NCBI RefSeq assembly: GCF_028369295.1
Contig: NZ_JAQMYP010000081.1
Location: 1-35,970, forward strand
Length of the DNA stretch: 35,970 nt
Direction of reading: 5' to 3'
Source: Streptomyces sp. HD
Lineage (GTDB): Bacteria; Actinomycetota; Actinomycetes; Streptomycetales; Streptomycetaceae
Positions 1 to 9,036 of this stretch are shown here, one piece after another. Each line of letters begins with the position of its first letter. The first letter of the stretch is position 1. Position numbers and translations under genes: made by a program. The notes below the pieces were generated by a model that was not told the DNA's origin, did not search any database, and worked only from the letters and a program-made list of their open reading frames with translations.

Positions 1-58
1 TACAATATATACTGTTGGGTGTGTTGGGGTGTTTTTTTTTTTTAATAGAGTGGGGCTT
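1..58. other. A/T-rich low-complexity contig end, probable artefact
   Basis: The first ~58 bases hold a TATATA-like start, G/T-rich tracts and a run of twelve T (32-43), followed by a run of eight G (59-66). Normal ~70% GC coding sequence begins right after. The minus-strand reading frame of the AftD-like gene stays open through this stretch but switches from a normal hydrophobic/basic tail to a lysine- and asparagine-rich peptide. I infer sequencing or assembly noise at a contig end rather than real chromosome. A genuine junction with foreign DNA is the alternative. Confidence 0.6.
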
Positions 59-3000
59 GGGGGGGGCCGCGACCGGCACCAATGCGCCGGGCCACCGCCG
101 GGCCACCAGCGCGAGCACCGGCACCACCAGGGCGAGCGGACCCGCCACCAGCGCCACGACCGCGGTCAGCGCCACCGTGCCGAGGACCGGACCGGGCTGC
201 GGCGGAACTCCCCGGTCCCCGGCGGTGGTTGACGAGGAAGGCCGCCGCCTCACCAGGGCGAGCGCCACCAGCGCGGCGACACCGACCGCCCCGCCGATCA
301 GAGCGCCCCGGTACAGCCCCGCGGGCTCGTACACCATGCGCACGGTGCCGGACTGGCCGGCCGGGATCAGCCAGGCCTGCTGCCAGCCGTCGAGCCGGAC
401 CGGGGTGAGGTCCCGACCGTTCAGCGTGGCCTTCCAGCCGTCGTTGACGTTCTCGTACGTCCGCAGATACGCCGCCTCGCCCGACCCGGCGGACACGGAG
501 ACGGTCCGGCTGTCGCCGCTCCACTTCCGCACGGTGGCGGCGCGGTCCGCCGTACCGGAGAGGGCGCGCGGCTCGCCCCGGGACAGCATGACGTCCGTGA
601 GCGCGAGCGGCCCGGCGTCGTCGGCGTCCACGCGGTGCCGGCCGAAGGCCAGCTCCAGGCTCCCGCCGTTGGCCTCCTTCCCGCAGAGCTCGACCGTCAC
701 CGGCCGACGTTCCGTCAGATCGCTGACCAGCCCCGATGCCTTCGTCGCGTGGAGCGTGCCGTCGACGTCGAGCGCCGGGCCCTGCCCGCACGGCAGCGAG
801 AAGCGGACGTCCGGCTTCGGCCGCGGGGCCCGTAGATCGGCCAGCGCCGGCGCGTACACCTCGCTCAGGCCCACCGGGAGCCGGAGCCGTTCGTCGGCCA
901 CCGGGTTGTAGAGGGTCAGGGGCGCGGTCCGGGTGACCGTGATGTCGAGCCGGTCCGTGGTGATCGCGTCGAACCGTGCGAGGCCGTCGGAGTCCACGGC
1001 GGCCGTCGCCGTGCCGTGCGGCGAGCTGATCCGCACCTGCTCGGGCCGTGCGGAGAGGCCGCCCGCGGCCCCGAGGACGATCTCGTCGATCTTCCGCTTG
1101 CCCGGCCAGCTCAGATGGATCACGGGCCGGTCCCCGGCGATCCAGGCCGTCGTCAGATCGCCGTCGACCAGGTTCCGCGCGCCGAGCGCCACGCCGTTGC
1201 GGCTCGTGGAGTCGGCGGACACGGTGATCCGCTCGCGCTGCTGCGGCGCGACCCGGTCCAGCAGCCGGTCCAGTTCGTCGCCGGGCACGGCCACGGCCGA
1301 CGCCGAGACGCCGTACGCGCTCGTGTCGCCCCGGGTGTGGAACTGCCGGTGCAGCCCCGCCTCCGCCGAGGCCGGAGCGAGGCCGCCCGGGTCGGTGCCG
1401 CGGTGCAGCGAGTACACCTGCGCGTCGGCGTCGATGCGCTCGGCGTCGGTCGGCAGGGCCAGCAGCCGCGTGACCTTCACACCCGGCACCGACACCTCGG
1501 AGAATCCGGCGCCGGACAGCCCGGGCCGCGCCGACTCGGCGCCCAGGATCTCGACCTTGAGCCACTTCGCCCGGCCTGCGGGCGCGCGGACCGACTGCCG
1601 CTCACCGTCCGGCCGCAGGGTGCTGTCGGCGAAACCCCGGTCCGTCCGGATCCGTACCCGGGTGGTGGCGGGCCGGGTGGCGTCGGCGGGCAGCGGGGTC
1701 AGCCGGAGCGTGGACGGCACATCCACGGGCCGGGTGAACCCCACCCGCAGCCACTGGCCGGACGGTCGGCCCGGGCTGCCTTCGGCCCAGGCGGTGCCGG
1801 GGTCGCCGTCGAAGGCGTTCACCGGGTCGTACTGCGGGAGTTGGAACAGCCAGTTGCCACTGCTGGACGCGGTCACCGACGCGGCACCGCGCAGTACGGC
1901 CGTCGTCTGGTGGCCGGTGCCCCGCACGGGCAGGATCTGCTTCGGCTGCTCGCCCGGGTCCTGGAGGCTGTCGGAGGGGATCCGCTCGGTGGCGGTGTAG
2001 GTGTACGAGGTGTTGGAGTTGACCAGGCCGAACCGGGTGTCGGCACGGCGCAGTCCGTCGGCCTCGGCCTTGACCGCAGGGGCGTCGACTCCCGGATGGG
2101 CGTCCCCGGCCAGCACGGCGGGCCGGTCGCGCAGCGCCGGGTCGGCGGACAGCTGGAGCAGCGCCTCGGGGCCGCCGCTCACCACGGCCGTGTCGCCGGC
2201 CGCCGCGATCCCGACGCGCCTGGGCCGCTCGGCGGCGCCCTCGGGCTCGTAGATCTCGACCGCCTGGAGGCGCGCGTAGAGACCCTGCACCTGGACGGGC
2301 GTGTCGGCGGGGATGCGTCCGGCGGTCATGAGCGGGCCGAAGCCGGCGGCCTTGCGGTAGCCGGAGGCCTCCAGGGTCCGCCTGACCGTCTGCGGCGGCA
2401 CGTAGCCGATCTGGTCGGGGTCGAGGTCGTTGCGCACGACCACCTCGTGCAGCCCCGCCCGGGCCAGATACGCGCGCAGACCCGGCACCTCACCACCCGA
2501 CAGCAGCGCCTGCTCGACCGCGTCCAGCGCCCGCCGCGAACCCGCCGTGCCGAACGGCACGAAGTCCCGCTGCGCCCACCGGGTCTTCGCCAGGACGTCG
2601 AAGGGCTGGTCGACGGGGGAGCCCCAGGTGTAGACGCCGTGTGCGGTGGCCGGCACGACGAGGGCACGGCTGTCCGCGGCGTGCTCGTCCAGCCAGCCGG
2701 CGGCCTGCTCCCAGTGCGAGGGCAGCTTGGTGAACGCGCCCGGCTGGAGGACGGTGCCGTTCAGGTATGGCCACGCCAGCCCCGGCAGCACGAGGAGCGC
2801 GGCGATCACCGGGACGTACCGGCGCCCGCGCGCGGCCCGGGTGCCCCGGTGCTCGGCCAGGACCGCCGTCAGATGTGCCAGACCGAGGGCGAGTGCGAGC
2901 GCGAGTCCCGGCTGGAACTTGTAGATGTTGCGGAACGGCCGCAGCGTGCCGTCGAGCCAACCCTGCACGGTGTCGTGGAAGGGCGCGCCGAGCGTGCCGC

Positions 3001-4045
3001 CGTATCCGGCGAGGGCGATCAGTGCGACGGCCAGCACGGTCAGCAGCAGCCAGCGCCGCTCGGGGACGTCCCGGCGGGCCAGGCCCGCCAGGCCCAGCGC
3101 GGCGGCGAACGCCGAGCCGAGCACGGTGACGACGGACGCGGCGACGGTCCAGCCCGCCGGCAGCCAGGCATCGCCGAAGTTGAGATACGCCACCCAGTTG
3201 CCCGCACCGCGCAGCAGTTCCGTCGCCGACATGGTGGCGGTGGTGGTGTCCGCCTGCTCCACGTACGGCATGAAGTCCACGCCGTGGACGCGCAGCAGCA
3301 GCAGCGGCACCGTCCACCAGGCGGTCGCCAGCACCACACCCGGCAGCCACCAGCCGAGCAGCGCCCGGCGTCGGGGACCCTTGGGGCGGCTCAGCAGATA
3401 CAGGCCGACTGGCAGCAGCGATGCGAGAGTTGAGGCGGCGTTGACCCCGCCCATGAAGGGCACCAGCAGCGCGGAACGGGCTGCGGCGATGCGCGGGCTC
3501 GGCGTCGCCGAGGTCAGCGGCAGCAGCACCCAGGGCAGCAGCGCCCCCGGCAGCGCGGCGGCGGACGTGGAGCCCACCACGATCGTGAAGGTCGGCCACA
3601 GCGCATACGCCACCGCACCCAGCACGCGGGTCCCGGACGAACCGACGCCCAGCCGCTCCGCCAGCCGCAGCGCACCCCAGAAGGCCGTGGTCACGACGAT
3701 CGACAGCCACAGGCGCTCGGCCAGCCACACCGGCAGCTGCAGCAGATCCGTCAGGGCGTAGTACGGCAGCGTCGGGAAGGCGTAGCCGACGTACTGGTCG
3801 GAGATGCCGCCGAAGCCCGCCCGGTCGTGCCACAACTGCCCCAGGTCGCCGAGGAACCGCAGCGGATCGGCGGCCACGCCGAGCTTCGTCTCGAAGGTCA
3901 TCCGCCCCGGCGACACCAGGAGGAAGGCCGTCAGCACGGCAGCCCAGAACCCGAACAACAGGCGTCGTCCACGCTGTTGGACGGGCCGGTCCGGCGGCGC
4001 GGAGGCGGGGGCGGCGGGCGCGGGAGCCTGGACGGTGGTGCTCAT
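2..4045 (-). CDS. AftD-like alpha-(1->3)-arabinofuranosyltransferase family membrane protein (C-terminus cut)
   Basis: A very large GT-C membrane glycosyltransferase of the AftD/DUF3367 family, about 1,348 codons in the window with no stop before the edge; mycobacterial AftD is about 1,400 residues. Residues ~30-470 hold many membrane segments with an early acidic loop (FETKLGVAADP), as expected for a polyprenyl-phosphate-sugar donor enzyme working on the outer face of the membrane. Two discoidin/CBM-like modules follow at ~720-850 (motif AFDGDPGTAW) and ~945-1040 (LVDGDLTTAW), then two C-terminal membrane helices at ~1245-1315. The ATG at 4045 has GAGG seven bases upstream and overlaps the methyltransferase stop as ATGA, so translation is coupled. 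The last ~20 in-window residues (1-58) are probably not authentic. Family assignment is firm. Transfer of arabinose is not, since Streptomyces is not known to make arabinogalactan. Confidence 0.88.
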   Translation of the reverse strand, partial: MSTTVQAPAPAAPASAPPDRPVQQRGRRLLFGFWAAVLTAFLLVSPGRMTFETKLGVAADPLRFLGDLGQLWHDRAGFGGISDQYVGYAFPTLPYYALTDLLQLPVWLAERLWLSIVVTTAFWGALRLAERLGVGSSGTRVLGAVAYALWPTFTIVVGSTSAAALPGALLPWVLLPLTSATPSPRIAAARSALLVPFMGGVNAASTLASLLPVGLYLLSRPKGPRRRALLGWWLPGVVLATAWWTVPLLLLRVHGVDFMPYVEQADTTTATMSATELLRGAGNWVAYLNFGDAWLPAGWTVAASVVTVLGSAFAAALGLAGLARRDVPERRWLLLTVLAVALIALAGYGGTLGAPFHDTVQGWLDGTLRPFRNIYKFQPGLALALALGLAHLTAVLAEHRGTRAARGRRYVPVIAALLVLPGLAWPYLNGTVLQPGAFTKLPSHWEQAAGWLDEHAADSRALVVPATAHGVYTWGSPVDQPFDVLAKTRWAQRDFVPFGTAGSRRALDAVEQALLSGGEVPGLRAYLARAGLHEVVVRNDLDPDQIGYVPPQTVRRTLEASGYRKAAGFGPLMTAGRIPADTPVQVQGLYARLQAVEIYEPEGAAERPRRVGIAAAGDTAVVSGGPEALLQLSADPALRDRPAVLAGDAHPGVDAPAVKAEADGLRRADTRFGLVNSNTSYTYTATERIPSDSLQDPGEQPKQILPVRGTGHQTTAVLRGAASVTASSSGNWLFQLPQYDPVNAFDGDPGTAWAEGSPGRPSGQWLRVGFTRPVDVPSTLRLTPLPADATRPATTRVRIRTDRGFADSTLRPDGERQSVRAPAGRAKWLKVEILGAESARPGLSGAGFSEVSVPGVKVTRLLALPTDAERIDADAQVYSLHRGTDPGGLAPASAEAGLHRQFHTRGDTSAYGVSASAVAVPGDELDRLLDRVAPQQRERITVSADSTSRNGVALGARNLVDGDLTTAWIAGDRPVIHLSWPGKRKIDEIVLGAAGGLSARPEQVRISSPHGTATAAVDSDGLARFDAITTDRLDITVTRTAPLTLYNPVADERLRLPVGLSEVYAPALADLRAPRPKPDVRFSLPCGQGPALDVDGTLHATKASGLVSDLTERRPVTVELCGKEANGGSLELAFGRHRVDADDAGPLALTDVMLSRGEPRALSGTADRAATVRKWSGDSRTVSVSAGSGEAAYLRTYENVNDGWKATLNGRDLTPVRLDGWQQAWLIPAGQSGTVRMVYEPAGLYRGALIGGAVGVAALVALALVRRRPSSSTTAGDRGVPPQPGPVLGTVALTAVVALVAGPLALVVPVLALVARRWPGALVPVAAPPKPHSIKKKKHPNTPNSIYC

Positions 4046-4815
4046 GAGCGTGCCTCGCTAGCGGGTGCCTGACCGGTACGCAGGATCAGCAGCAGATTCC
4101 AGGTGGCGATCTCTCTCAGTCCGGGGACCCGGGTGACGGCACCCGGGAGGAACGGCCAGTAGCGGGAGCGGGCGGAGACGACGCGCACATCCGCACGGGC
4201 ACGCACCTGCCGCAGGGTGGAGCCGATGTGCAGGGGGAAGAGGTTCTCGCCCACGGTGTGCTTGGCCTCCCGGCCGGTGCGTCGCCGGTAGCGCTCACGT
4301 GCCCGGTCCGCGCCCAGGTAGTGCCAGGGCGCGGTCTCGTGACCGCCCCACGGGGAGAGCCAGTTGGTGAAGGAGACGTAGATCAGCCCGCCGGGCCGGG
4401 TGACCCGGACCATCTCGCTGAGGAAGGTCTGCGGGTCCGCCACATGCTCCAGCACGTTCGACGAGAAGCACACGTCGGCGACGCCGTCGGCCACCGGCAG
4501 CAGATAGCCGTCGGCCACCACCGCACCCTCCGGCGGGCGGCCCCGCGCCCCCAACTCCCGGGCGTCGGGCTCGAAGAGACAGGCGTGGGCGCCCCGACGG
4601 CGGAACTCCTCGGTGAAGTGCCCCGGTCCGCCGCCGACGTCGAGGACGACGCGGCCCCGCAGATCCGTGTGGCGGGCCACCTGGGCCACCGCGTCCCGCG
4701 CCAGCAGCGAGTAGCAGCGGTCGGGGTCGGACTGCTCCCGCAGGAAGGCCCGGAACAGCGTGAGCGAGCGGCGCAGGGACGGGTCCCTGAGCGGGCGTTC
4801 GGCGATCTCAGTCAT
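4042..4815 (-). CDS. Class I SAM-dependent methyltransferase
   Basis: A 257-residue Rossmann-fold methyltransferase. The SAM-binding motif I VVLDVGGGPGHF lies near residue 57. An acidic ribose-binding residue follows (FEPDARE), then the motif-IV region DVCFSSNVLEHVADP and the post-motif RPGGLIYVSFTNW. This matches the Methyltransf_11 type that often modifies sugars or lipids. The ATG at 4815 has GAGGTG seven bases upstream and overlaps the end of the GT4 gene by eight bases. Its own stop overlaps the AftD-like start. This tight coupling suggests it decorates the glycan or lipid intermediate made by its neighbours. The substrate cannot be inferred. Confidence 0.9.
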   Translation of the reverse strand: MTEIAERPLRDPSLRRSLTLFRAFLREQSDPDRCYSLLARDAVAQVARHTDLRGRVVLDVGGGPGHFTEEFRRRGAHACLFEPDARELGARGRPPEGAVVADGYLLPVADGVADVCFSSNVLEHVADPQTFLSEMVRVTRPGGLIYVSFTNWLSPWGGHETAPWHYLGADRARERYRRRTGREAKHTVGENLFPLHIGSTLRQVRARADVRVVSARSRYWPFLPGAVTRVPGLREIATWNLLLILRTGQAPASEARS

Positions 4816-6151
4816 GCGCGGTCACCTCGTGCACCGGCGGGGCGGGCGGCGGCAGGGTTCCGCCGGCCGCCGACGGGACGGCCGATCCGGGCGCCACGCG
4901 GGGGAGCGGCGGAGCGGGCGCTGAGCCCGGTGCGGGCCGTCCCGTACGGCAGGCCTCCGCGGCCACCTCCCGGAACTGCCGGACCGTGCTGCTCCACCGG
5001 AAGTTCTCGGCGCGCGCCTCGGCGGCACGGCCCATGACACCGCGGCGCTGCGGGCTGAGCGCGAGCGCGCACCAGGCCGCCGCGAACGAGCTCTCGCCCC
5101 CGGCCAGCACACCCGTCACCCCGTCCACGACGGAGTCCCGCAGCCCGGGTATGTCGAAGCCGACGGCCGGGGTGCCGCGCGCCGCGGCCTCGGTGACGAC
5201 CAGGCCCCATCCCTCCACCAGGGACGGATGCAGCAGCAGCCACGCCCGGCACAGCAGCCGGTGCTTCTCCGCCTCCGAGACGTGGCCGGTGAACACCACA
5301 TCGGGCCCGGCCATGGCCTGCAGCCGGTCCCGCTCGGGGCCCTCCCCGACGATGACCAGCTGCCCGCCGGTGACCGGACGCACCTGCTCCCACAGCCGCA
5401 GCAGCAGATCGATCCGCTTGTACTCGACCAACCGCCCCACCGCCACGAACAGCGGCTCGGCGGCCTTGGGCAGCAGCGGACCGGGCGCGTCCACGCCGTT
5501 GTGGACCACCCTGATCCGCTCCGGCCCGACACCGATGGCGCGCAGTGCCGCGGCGGTGGAGTCGGACACGGCGAGGGTCAGGCTGTCGCGGTGCGGGCGG
5601 GCCAGCGCCCAGTGCTCCAGCCGGCGGCCGAGCCGGGCCATCGGAGCCGGGTAGCGCATGTCCCACAGGTCGGTGTGCACATGGTTCACCAGGCACAGCG
5701 TCGGACCGCGGTGCCACAGCGGAGCCAGGTACGGCATGCCGTTGCACACCTCCACCAGGAGGTCGCAGTCCCCGACCTGGCGGGCGAACGCCCGCTTGGC
5801 GCGCAGGAAATGACCGGCGTCGCCGCCCGCCGAGACCACGCGGTAGTCGCGGTGGGCGGCCGGACCTCCGCACAGCAGCGTGACCTGGTGGCCGGCCGCC
5901 GTGAGTCCGTCGGCGATGCGGTCGACGAGCAGTTCGGATCCGCCGGCGGCGGGGTTGCCCAGATCGCGGCGGGCGAGGAACACGATCCGGCGCGGGAACG
6001 GGGACGATCCGGCGGCCGTGTCATCGGCGCCGGGAGTACGGCGGTGAGCGGCGCGGGGATGAGCGGGGGCGATGTCCTCCTGGCCGGAGACCTGGCCGGG
6101 GACGAGGCCGGGGACGAGGCCGGAGAGCAGAGAGGAAGCGTGCGGGGGCAT
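4808..6151 (-). CDS. Glycosyltransferase family 4 protein
   Basis: A 447-residue GT-B fold retaining glycosyltransferase. After a ~50-residue Pro/Ala-rich N-terminus comes the acceptor domain (RRIVFLARRDLGNPAAGGSE), the GT4 hinge RIRVVHNGVD, and the donor-site EX7E motif EGWGLVVTE followed by GTPAVGFDIPG. It probably adds a sugar from a nucleotide donor to a cytoplasmic lipid carrier, ahead of outer-face transfer by the AftD-like enzyme. I chose ATG 6151 because GGAG lies five bases upstream. A longer frame to 6313 has no ribosome site. The N-terminus contains a short tandem repeat (GLVP twice, from 12-bp repeats near 6090-6120). The gene overlaps the methyltransferase start by eight bases. 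Confidence 0.88.
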   Translation of the reverse strand: MPPHASSLLSGLVPGLVPGQVSGQEDIAPAHPRAAHRRTPGADDTAAGSSPFPRRIVFLARRDLGNPAAGGSELLVDRIADGLTAAGHQVTLLCGGPAAHRDYRVVSAGGDAGHFLRAKRAFARQVGDCDLLVEVCNGMPYLAPLWHRGPTLCLVNHVHTDLWDMRYPAPMARLGRRLEHWALARPHRDSLTLAVSDSTAAALRAIGVGPERIRVVHNGVDAPGPLLPKAAEPLFVAVGRLVEYKRIDLLLRLWEQVRPVTGGQLVIVGEGPERDRLQAMAGPDVVFTGHVSEAEKHRLLCRAWLLLHPSLVEGWGLVVTEAAARGTPAVGFDIPGLRDSVVDGVTGVLAGGESSFAAAWCALALSPQRRGVMGRAAEARAENFRWSSTVRQFREVAAEACRTGRPAPGSAPAPPLPRVAPGSAVPSAAGGTLPPPAPPVHEVTAHD

Positions 6152-6375
6152 CGTTGCTCCAACTCGTCGAATGAGGGGGGTGGGGAGCCGGGCGTCCGGG
6201 GGAGACACGCTGGGCGGGGACGTTGTGTGACGGTTGGGCCGGTTCCGGGAGAACGCGGAGGTACTGGTTGGTAACGTAAGTTTTCGGATGAAGCGTTCGA
6301 TCTGGCTACGCACGAAGGTGACAATTTCCCCCTACGCACGCCCCCGGAGCAGTCACCTCTGTGAGCGCTGTCGGC
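6152..6375 (-). promoter_or_regulatory. Leader region of the GT4-methyltransferase-AftD operon
   Basis: A 224-bp gap between the DUF3068 and GT4 genes. It is less GC-rich around 6265-6335 and probably carries an internal promoter for the three-gene operon, but no hexamer pair is convincing. Small inverted repeats sit at its upstream edge. GTGAGC and GCTCAC (6361-6379) form a 6-bp stem over the DUF3068 stop codon. CTCAC-T-GTGAG (6375-6385) is an 11-bp palindrome. They could be a weak terminator or an operator. Confidence 0.35.
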
Positions 6376-7341
6376 TCACTGTGAGTCCTCCGTCGCCGCC
6401 CGCCGCCGACGCTCACGGACCAGGAAGGCCAGCCCCGCGGCCGTGAGTACACCGCCCGCGACCGTGGCGAGCGTCGGCGCGGTCTCGCCCAGCACCGCCA
6501 GCCGGCGGCTGTCCCGCGCGGTCTGCGCCACCTGGGTGCGGCGGGTGGCCTCGGTGAACTCCAGCCGGTCGCTCGCCAGCAGCGTGACCGCGTCCTGCTG
6601 GGCCCCGGGTGCGCGCAGCGTGATCCTCGGTGCGATCCGGGCGTTCATGATCCGGCCCGTGCGCCGCTCCACCACCAGCTCGATCCGGCCGTTGGCGTAC
6701 CACTCCTCGGCCGTCACCTGCCGCTGCTTCGGCCGCCCCACCAGCGTGCCGGGCACCTCGCGGGTGACCTCCGTCCGCCTGGGCGCCACGCTTCCGGTGA
6801 ACCGGTAGCCCGACTGTCCGAGGACCTTCTCGGTCCCGGAGTACTTCAGCGGCACGGCCGCGCCCAGCACGCCGTCCCACCAGCGGTAGGTGCGTTTGTG
6901 CACGTCGAACGGGAACTTCAGATAGGCGTCGCCCCGGAACGACGGCTGCTCCCCGCAGCAGTGCACCGGCTCGTTGGTCCGCCGGTCGGTGACCCAGCGC
7001 TCGGTGGTCCACTGCAGCGACCTGCGCGGGTCCCGCAGCGACAACGTGGCGGGGGTGTCGATCTGTGTGGAGACGTCCCACACCGCGTTACCGCTGCGCT
7101 CGGCGGCGGCCACGTCGCCCACGATCCGGCGGGTGATCGTGATCCGCTTCCCGTGCACGGTCTTCAGGGCGCCGGTGTCGAAAAAGCTCCCTGTCCCGGT
7201 GAGCACCGAGTCCGTCTGGACGTCGACCGGCGTGCGTTTGACCCGTGGCTCGACATACCGGTCCAGCAGCTGGCCGAAGACCAGTGCGAACACGCCCAAA
7301 CCGAGAAAAATCAGTGGCAGAACGGAAGCTGTACGGCGCAT
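6376..7341 (-). CDS. DUF3068 (PorA-family) domain membrane protein
   Basis: A 321-residue protein with one N-terminal hydrophobic helix (~8-28, VLPLIFLGLGVFALVFGQLL), a long extracytoplasmic domain and one C-terminal helix (~288-310) ending in a basic tail RERRRR. This architecture and the DVQTDSVLTG...FDTGALKTVHG region match DUF3068, also listed as PorA family. The role is unknown; pore formation has not been shown for streptomycete members. ATG 7341 has GGAG seven bases upstream. It lies upstream of and co-directional with the GT4-methyltransferase-AftD genes, which fits a job in the same envelope-glycan process. Confidence 0.85.
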   Translation of the reverse strand: MRRTASVLPLIFLGLGVFALVFGQLLDRYVEPRVKRTPVDVQTDSVLTGTGSFFDTGALKTVHGKRITITRRIVGDVAAAERSGNAVWDVSTQIDTPATLSLRDPRRSLQWTTERWVTDRRTNEPVHCCGEQPSFRGDAYLKFPFDVHKRTYRWWDGVLGAAVPLKYSGTEKVLGQSGYRFTGSVAPRRTEVTREVPGTLVGRPKQRQVTAEEWYANGRIELVVERRTGRIMNARIAPRITLRAPGAQQDAVTLLASDRLEFTEATRRTQVAQTARDSRRLAVLGETAPTLATVAGGVLTAAGLAFLVRERRRRAATEDSQ

Positions 7342-7466
7342 GAGGGCACTCCGGTGGCAGCGGAAAGAAGCGGACTGTGCGCACGGTGTCGGGCAGTCCG
7401 GCTCACCCGGGGCGAAGAGGGCCTACCGGGGAGTAAGTAGTTATGAACGGCGAAATTAGGCCGCTA

Positions 7467-7495
7467 TTGACCCGGTGTCAACAGTGACCTAATAC
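7467..7495 (+). promoter_or_regulatory. Vegetative-type promoter with overlapping inverted repeat
   Basis: TTGACC (7467-7472) and TAATAC (7490-7495) are separated by 17 bases, a good match to HrdB-type promoters, placing the start site near 7502 ahead of the DUF2613-like and pucR-like genes. The -35 box is the left arm of a perfect TTGAC-N5-GTCAA inverted repeat (7467-7481), a plausible operator. The region also separates these genes from the divergent DUF3068 operon. Confidence 0.7.
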
Positions 7496-7561
7496 TGATC
7501 GTGCCGGTCCGGGCCGGAACGCTGGGTGACAACCTCATCGACCGAGAGGCTCCTCGTCCCC

Positions 7562-7759
7562 ATGCCCAGAACCCTCGCAGCACTGCTGACGTGCCTGCTC
7601 TCCGCCGCCCTCGCCACGGGCGCCGCCTTCGGCCTCGTCGCCGCCCTGAACGCCACTCCCGAGCAGCCGAACGTGCCGCTGGTCACCTTCCCCGACCAGG
7701 CCGCCGACCGGTCCGCGCCCACTGCGTCCGCGCCGCCCACACCGGCCGCGGAACGCTAG
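7562..7759 (+). CDS. Small DUF2613-like membrane/secreted protein
   Basis: A 65-residue protein with a single N-terminal hydrophobic helix (~5-29), then ATPEQPNVPLVTF and a Pro/Ala/Ser-rich tail exported or facing outside. It resembles the DUF2613 small secreted proteins. In Mycobacterium tuberculosis such a gene (Rv0236A) lies directly beside aftD (Rv0236c), so finding one near an AftD-like gene here is notable. The start is uncertain. ATG 7562 begins just before the helix but its GAGAGG is ~11 bases away. In-frame GTG 7526 would add 12 residues. The stop codon abuts the ribosome site of the next gene, so the two are co-transcribed. Confidence 0.7.
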   Translation: MPRTLAALLTCLLSAALATGAAFGLVAALNATPEQPNVPLVTFPDQAADRSAPTASAPPTPAAER

Positions 7760-7770
7760 GAGGTCGTGCC

Positions 7771-8982
7771 GTGCCCGCGCCCCCCGCCTGGCACAGGGTC
7801 CCGCCGGACCAGGTACGGCGGTTCGCCGACCTGGCCATGGAACGGGTGCCGGACATCGCGCAGGACATCCTGCGGGCCATGCGTCAGGAGTTCCCCAACC
7901 TGGAGCTGACGGTCGGTGAAACGGGCGAGCCGAAGGCGCTCGTGGCGACCCGGCTCGCCCTGGAGAGCTTCGTCGCGCAGCTGACCACCGACATCGAGCG
8001 GCCCCGTGAACTCCCCGAGGTCTTCCGGGAGTTCGGGCGCAACCAGGCCCTCAAGGGCCGCCGTCTGGACTCCCTCCAGGCGATCTACCGGCTGAACGTG
8101 AGGCTGGCCTGGCGCAGCTTCGCCGAGATCGGGCAGAAGGTCGAGATCCCGCCACCCGCGATGTACGAACTCGCCGAGTCCGCGTTCGAGTACCTCGACG
8201 AACTCGTGTCCCACTCCCTGCACGGCTACGCCGAGGTCGCCGCCGGCCAGGCGGGGGAACGGATCCGCCGCCAGCGCCTGCTGGTCGACCTCCTCCTCAC
8301 CGAGCACCGCACCGACCCGTCCGCCGCCCTCGCCGAACGCGCCGCCGCCGTCGACTGGCCCCTGCCCGACGAGGTCGCCGTGGCCGTCCTGCTCCGTCCC
8401 GCCCAGCAGTACGTCACACCCGCCCTGGGTGACGAGGTCCTGCTCGACATGGACGGCGAACAGCCCCGACTGGTGCTCCCTGACCCCGATGCGCCCGGCC
8501 GCGTCGACCGGCTGCACCGCGCCTTGAGCGGCTGGTCCGGAGCCATCGGCCCCGCCGTTCCGGTGACCCGGGCCGCCACCTCGCTGCACTGGGCGACGGC
8601 CGCCGTCCGGATGATCCAGGAGGGTCTCCTTCCCCAGGGCCGCCTCCTGCGGTGCAGCGAACACGCCGAGGCGCTCGTGCTGCTCCCCGCCGAGACACTG
8701 ATCGACGACCTCGCCCGCCGCCGGCTGGCCCAGCTGACCGAGGCCGGACCGGAACAGGCCCGCCGCCTCGCCGAGACGCTGCTCGCCTGGCTGCAGACCC
8801 AGGGCGGCGCACCCGAGGTGGCCGCCCGGCTCGGCGTCCACCCCCAGACCGTACGCAACCGCCTGCGGCAGATCAGGGACCTGTGGGGCGACGACCTCGA
8901 CGACCCCGACCGTCGCTTCGAACTCGAACTGGTCCTGCGCACACGCCGGTTGCGCGGAGAACTCACCGACCCGAGCACCTGA
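7771..8982 (+). CDS. PucR-family helix-turn-helix transcriptional regulator
   Basis: A 403-residue regulator. The N-terminal ~150 residues are helical and match the RsbRD-N-like sensor segment common in actinobacterial PucR proteins. A GGDEF-like degenerate middle domain follows. The C-terminus carries the PucR HTH_30 domain (motif ARLGVHPQTVRNRLRQI at ~350-370, then RRFELELVLRTRRL). GTG 7771 is preceded by a near-perfect AGGAGG seven bases upstream that overlaps the previous stop. It is transcribed with the DUF2613-like gene from the promoter at 7467. It may control the neighbouring envelope genes, but nothing in the sequence proves a target. Confidence 0.9.
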   Translation: MPAPPAWHRVPPDQVRRFADLAMERVPDIAQDILRAMRQEFPNLELTVGETGEPKALVATRLALESFVAQLTTDIERPRELPEVFREFGRNQALKGRRLDSLQAIYRLNVRLAWRSFAEIGQKVEIPPPAMYELAESAFEYLDELVSHSLHGYAEVAAGQAGERIRRQRLLVDLLLTEHRTDPSAALAERAAAVDWPLPDEVAVAVLLRPAQQYVTPALGDEVLLDMDGEQPRLVLPDPDAPGRVDRLHRALSGWSGAIGPAVPVTRAATSLHWATAAVRMIQEGLLPQGRLLRCSEHAEALVLLPAETLIDDLARRRLAQLTEAGPEQARRLAETLLAWLQTQGGAPEVAARLGVHPQTVRNRLRQIRDLWGDDLDDPDRRFELELVLRTRRLRGELTDPST

Positions 8983-9036
8983 CCGCGCCGTGCCCTCACC
9001 TCCGTCGACCTGGCGATTGTCCGGTGTCGCCGGTCC

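Noticed and set aside
3286..3310. CAGCAG-type triplet run
   Set aside because: It encodes a leucine run in a membrane helix; no repeat array or CRISPR-like spacing.
1016..3433. Long plus-strand open frames opposite the AftD-like gene
   Set aside because: Compositionally biased His/Arg/Gly peptides with no family resemblance; the minus frame carries clear domains and the right codon bias.
6361..6385. Short inverted repeats at the end of the DUF3068 gene as a definite terminator
   Set aside because: Stem of only 6 bp, overlapping the stop codon and no U-tract; mentioned only as a possibility.
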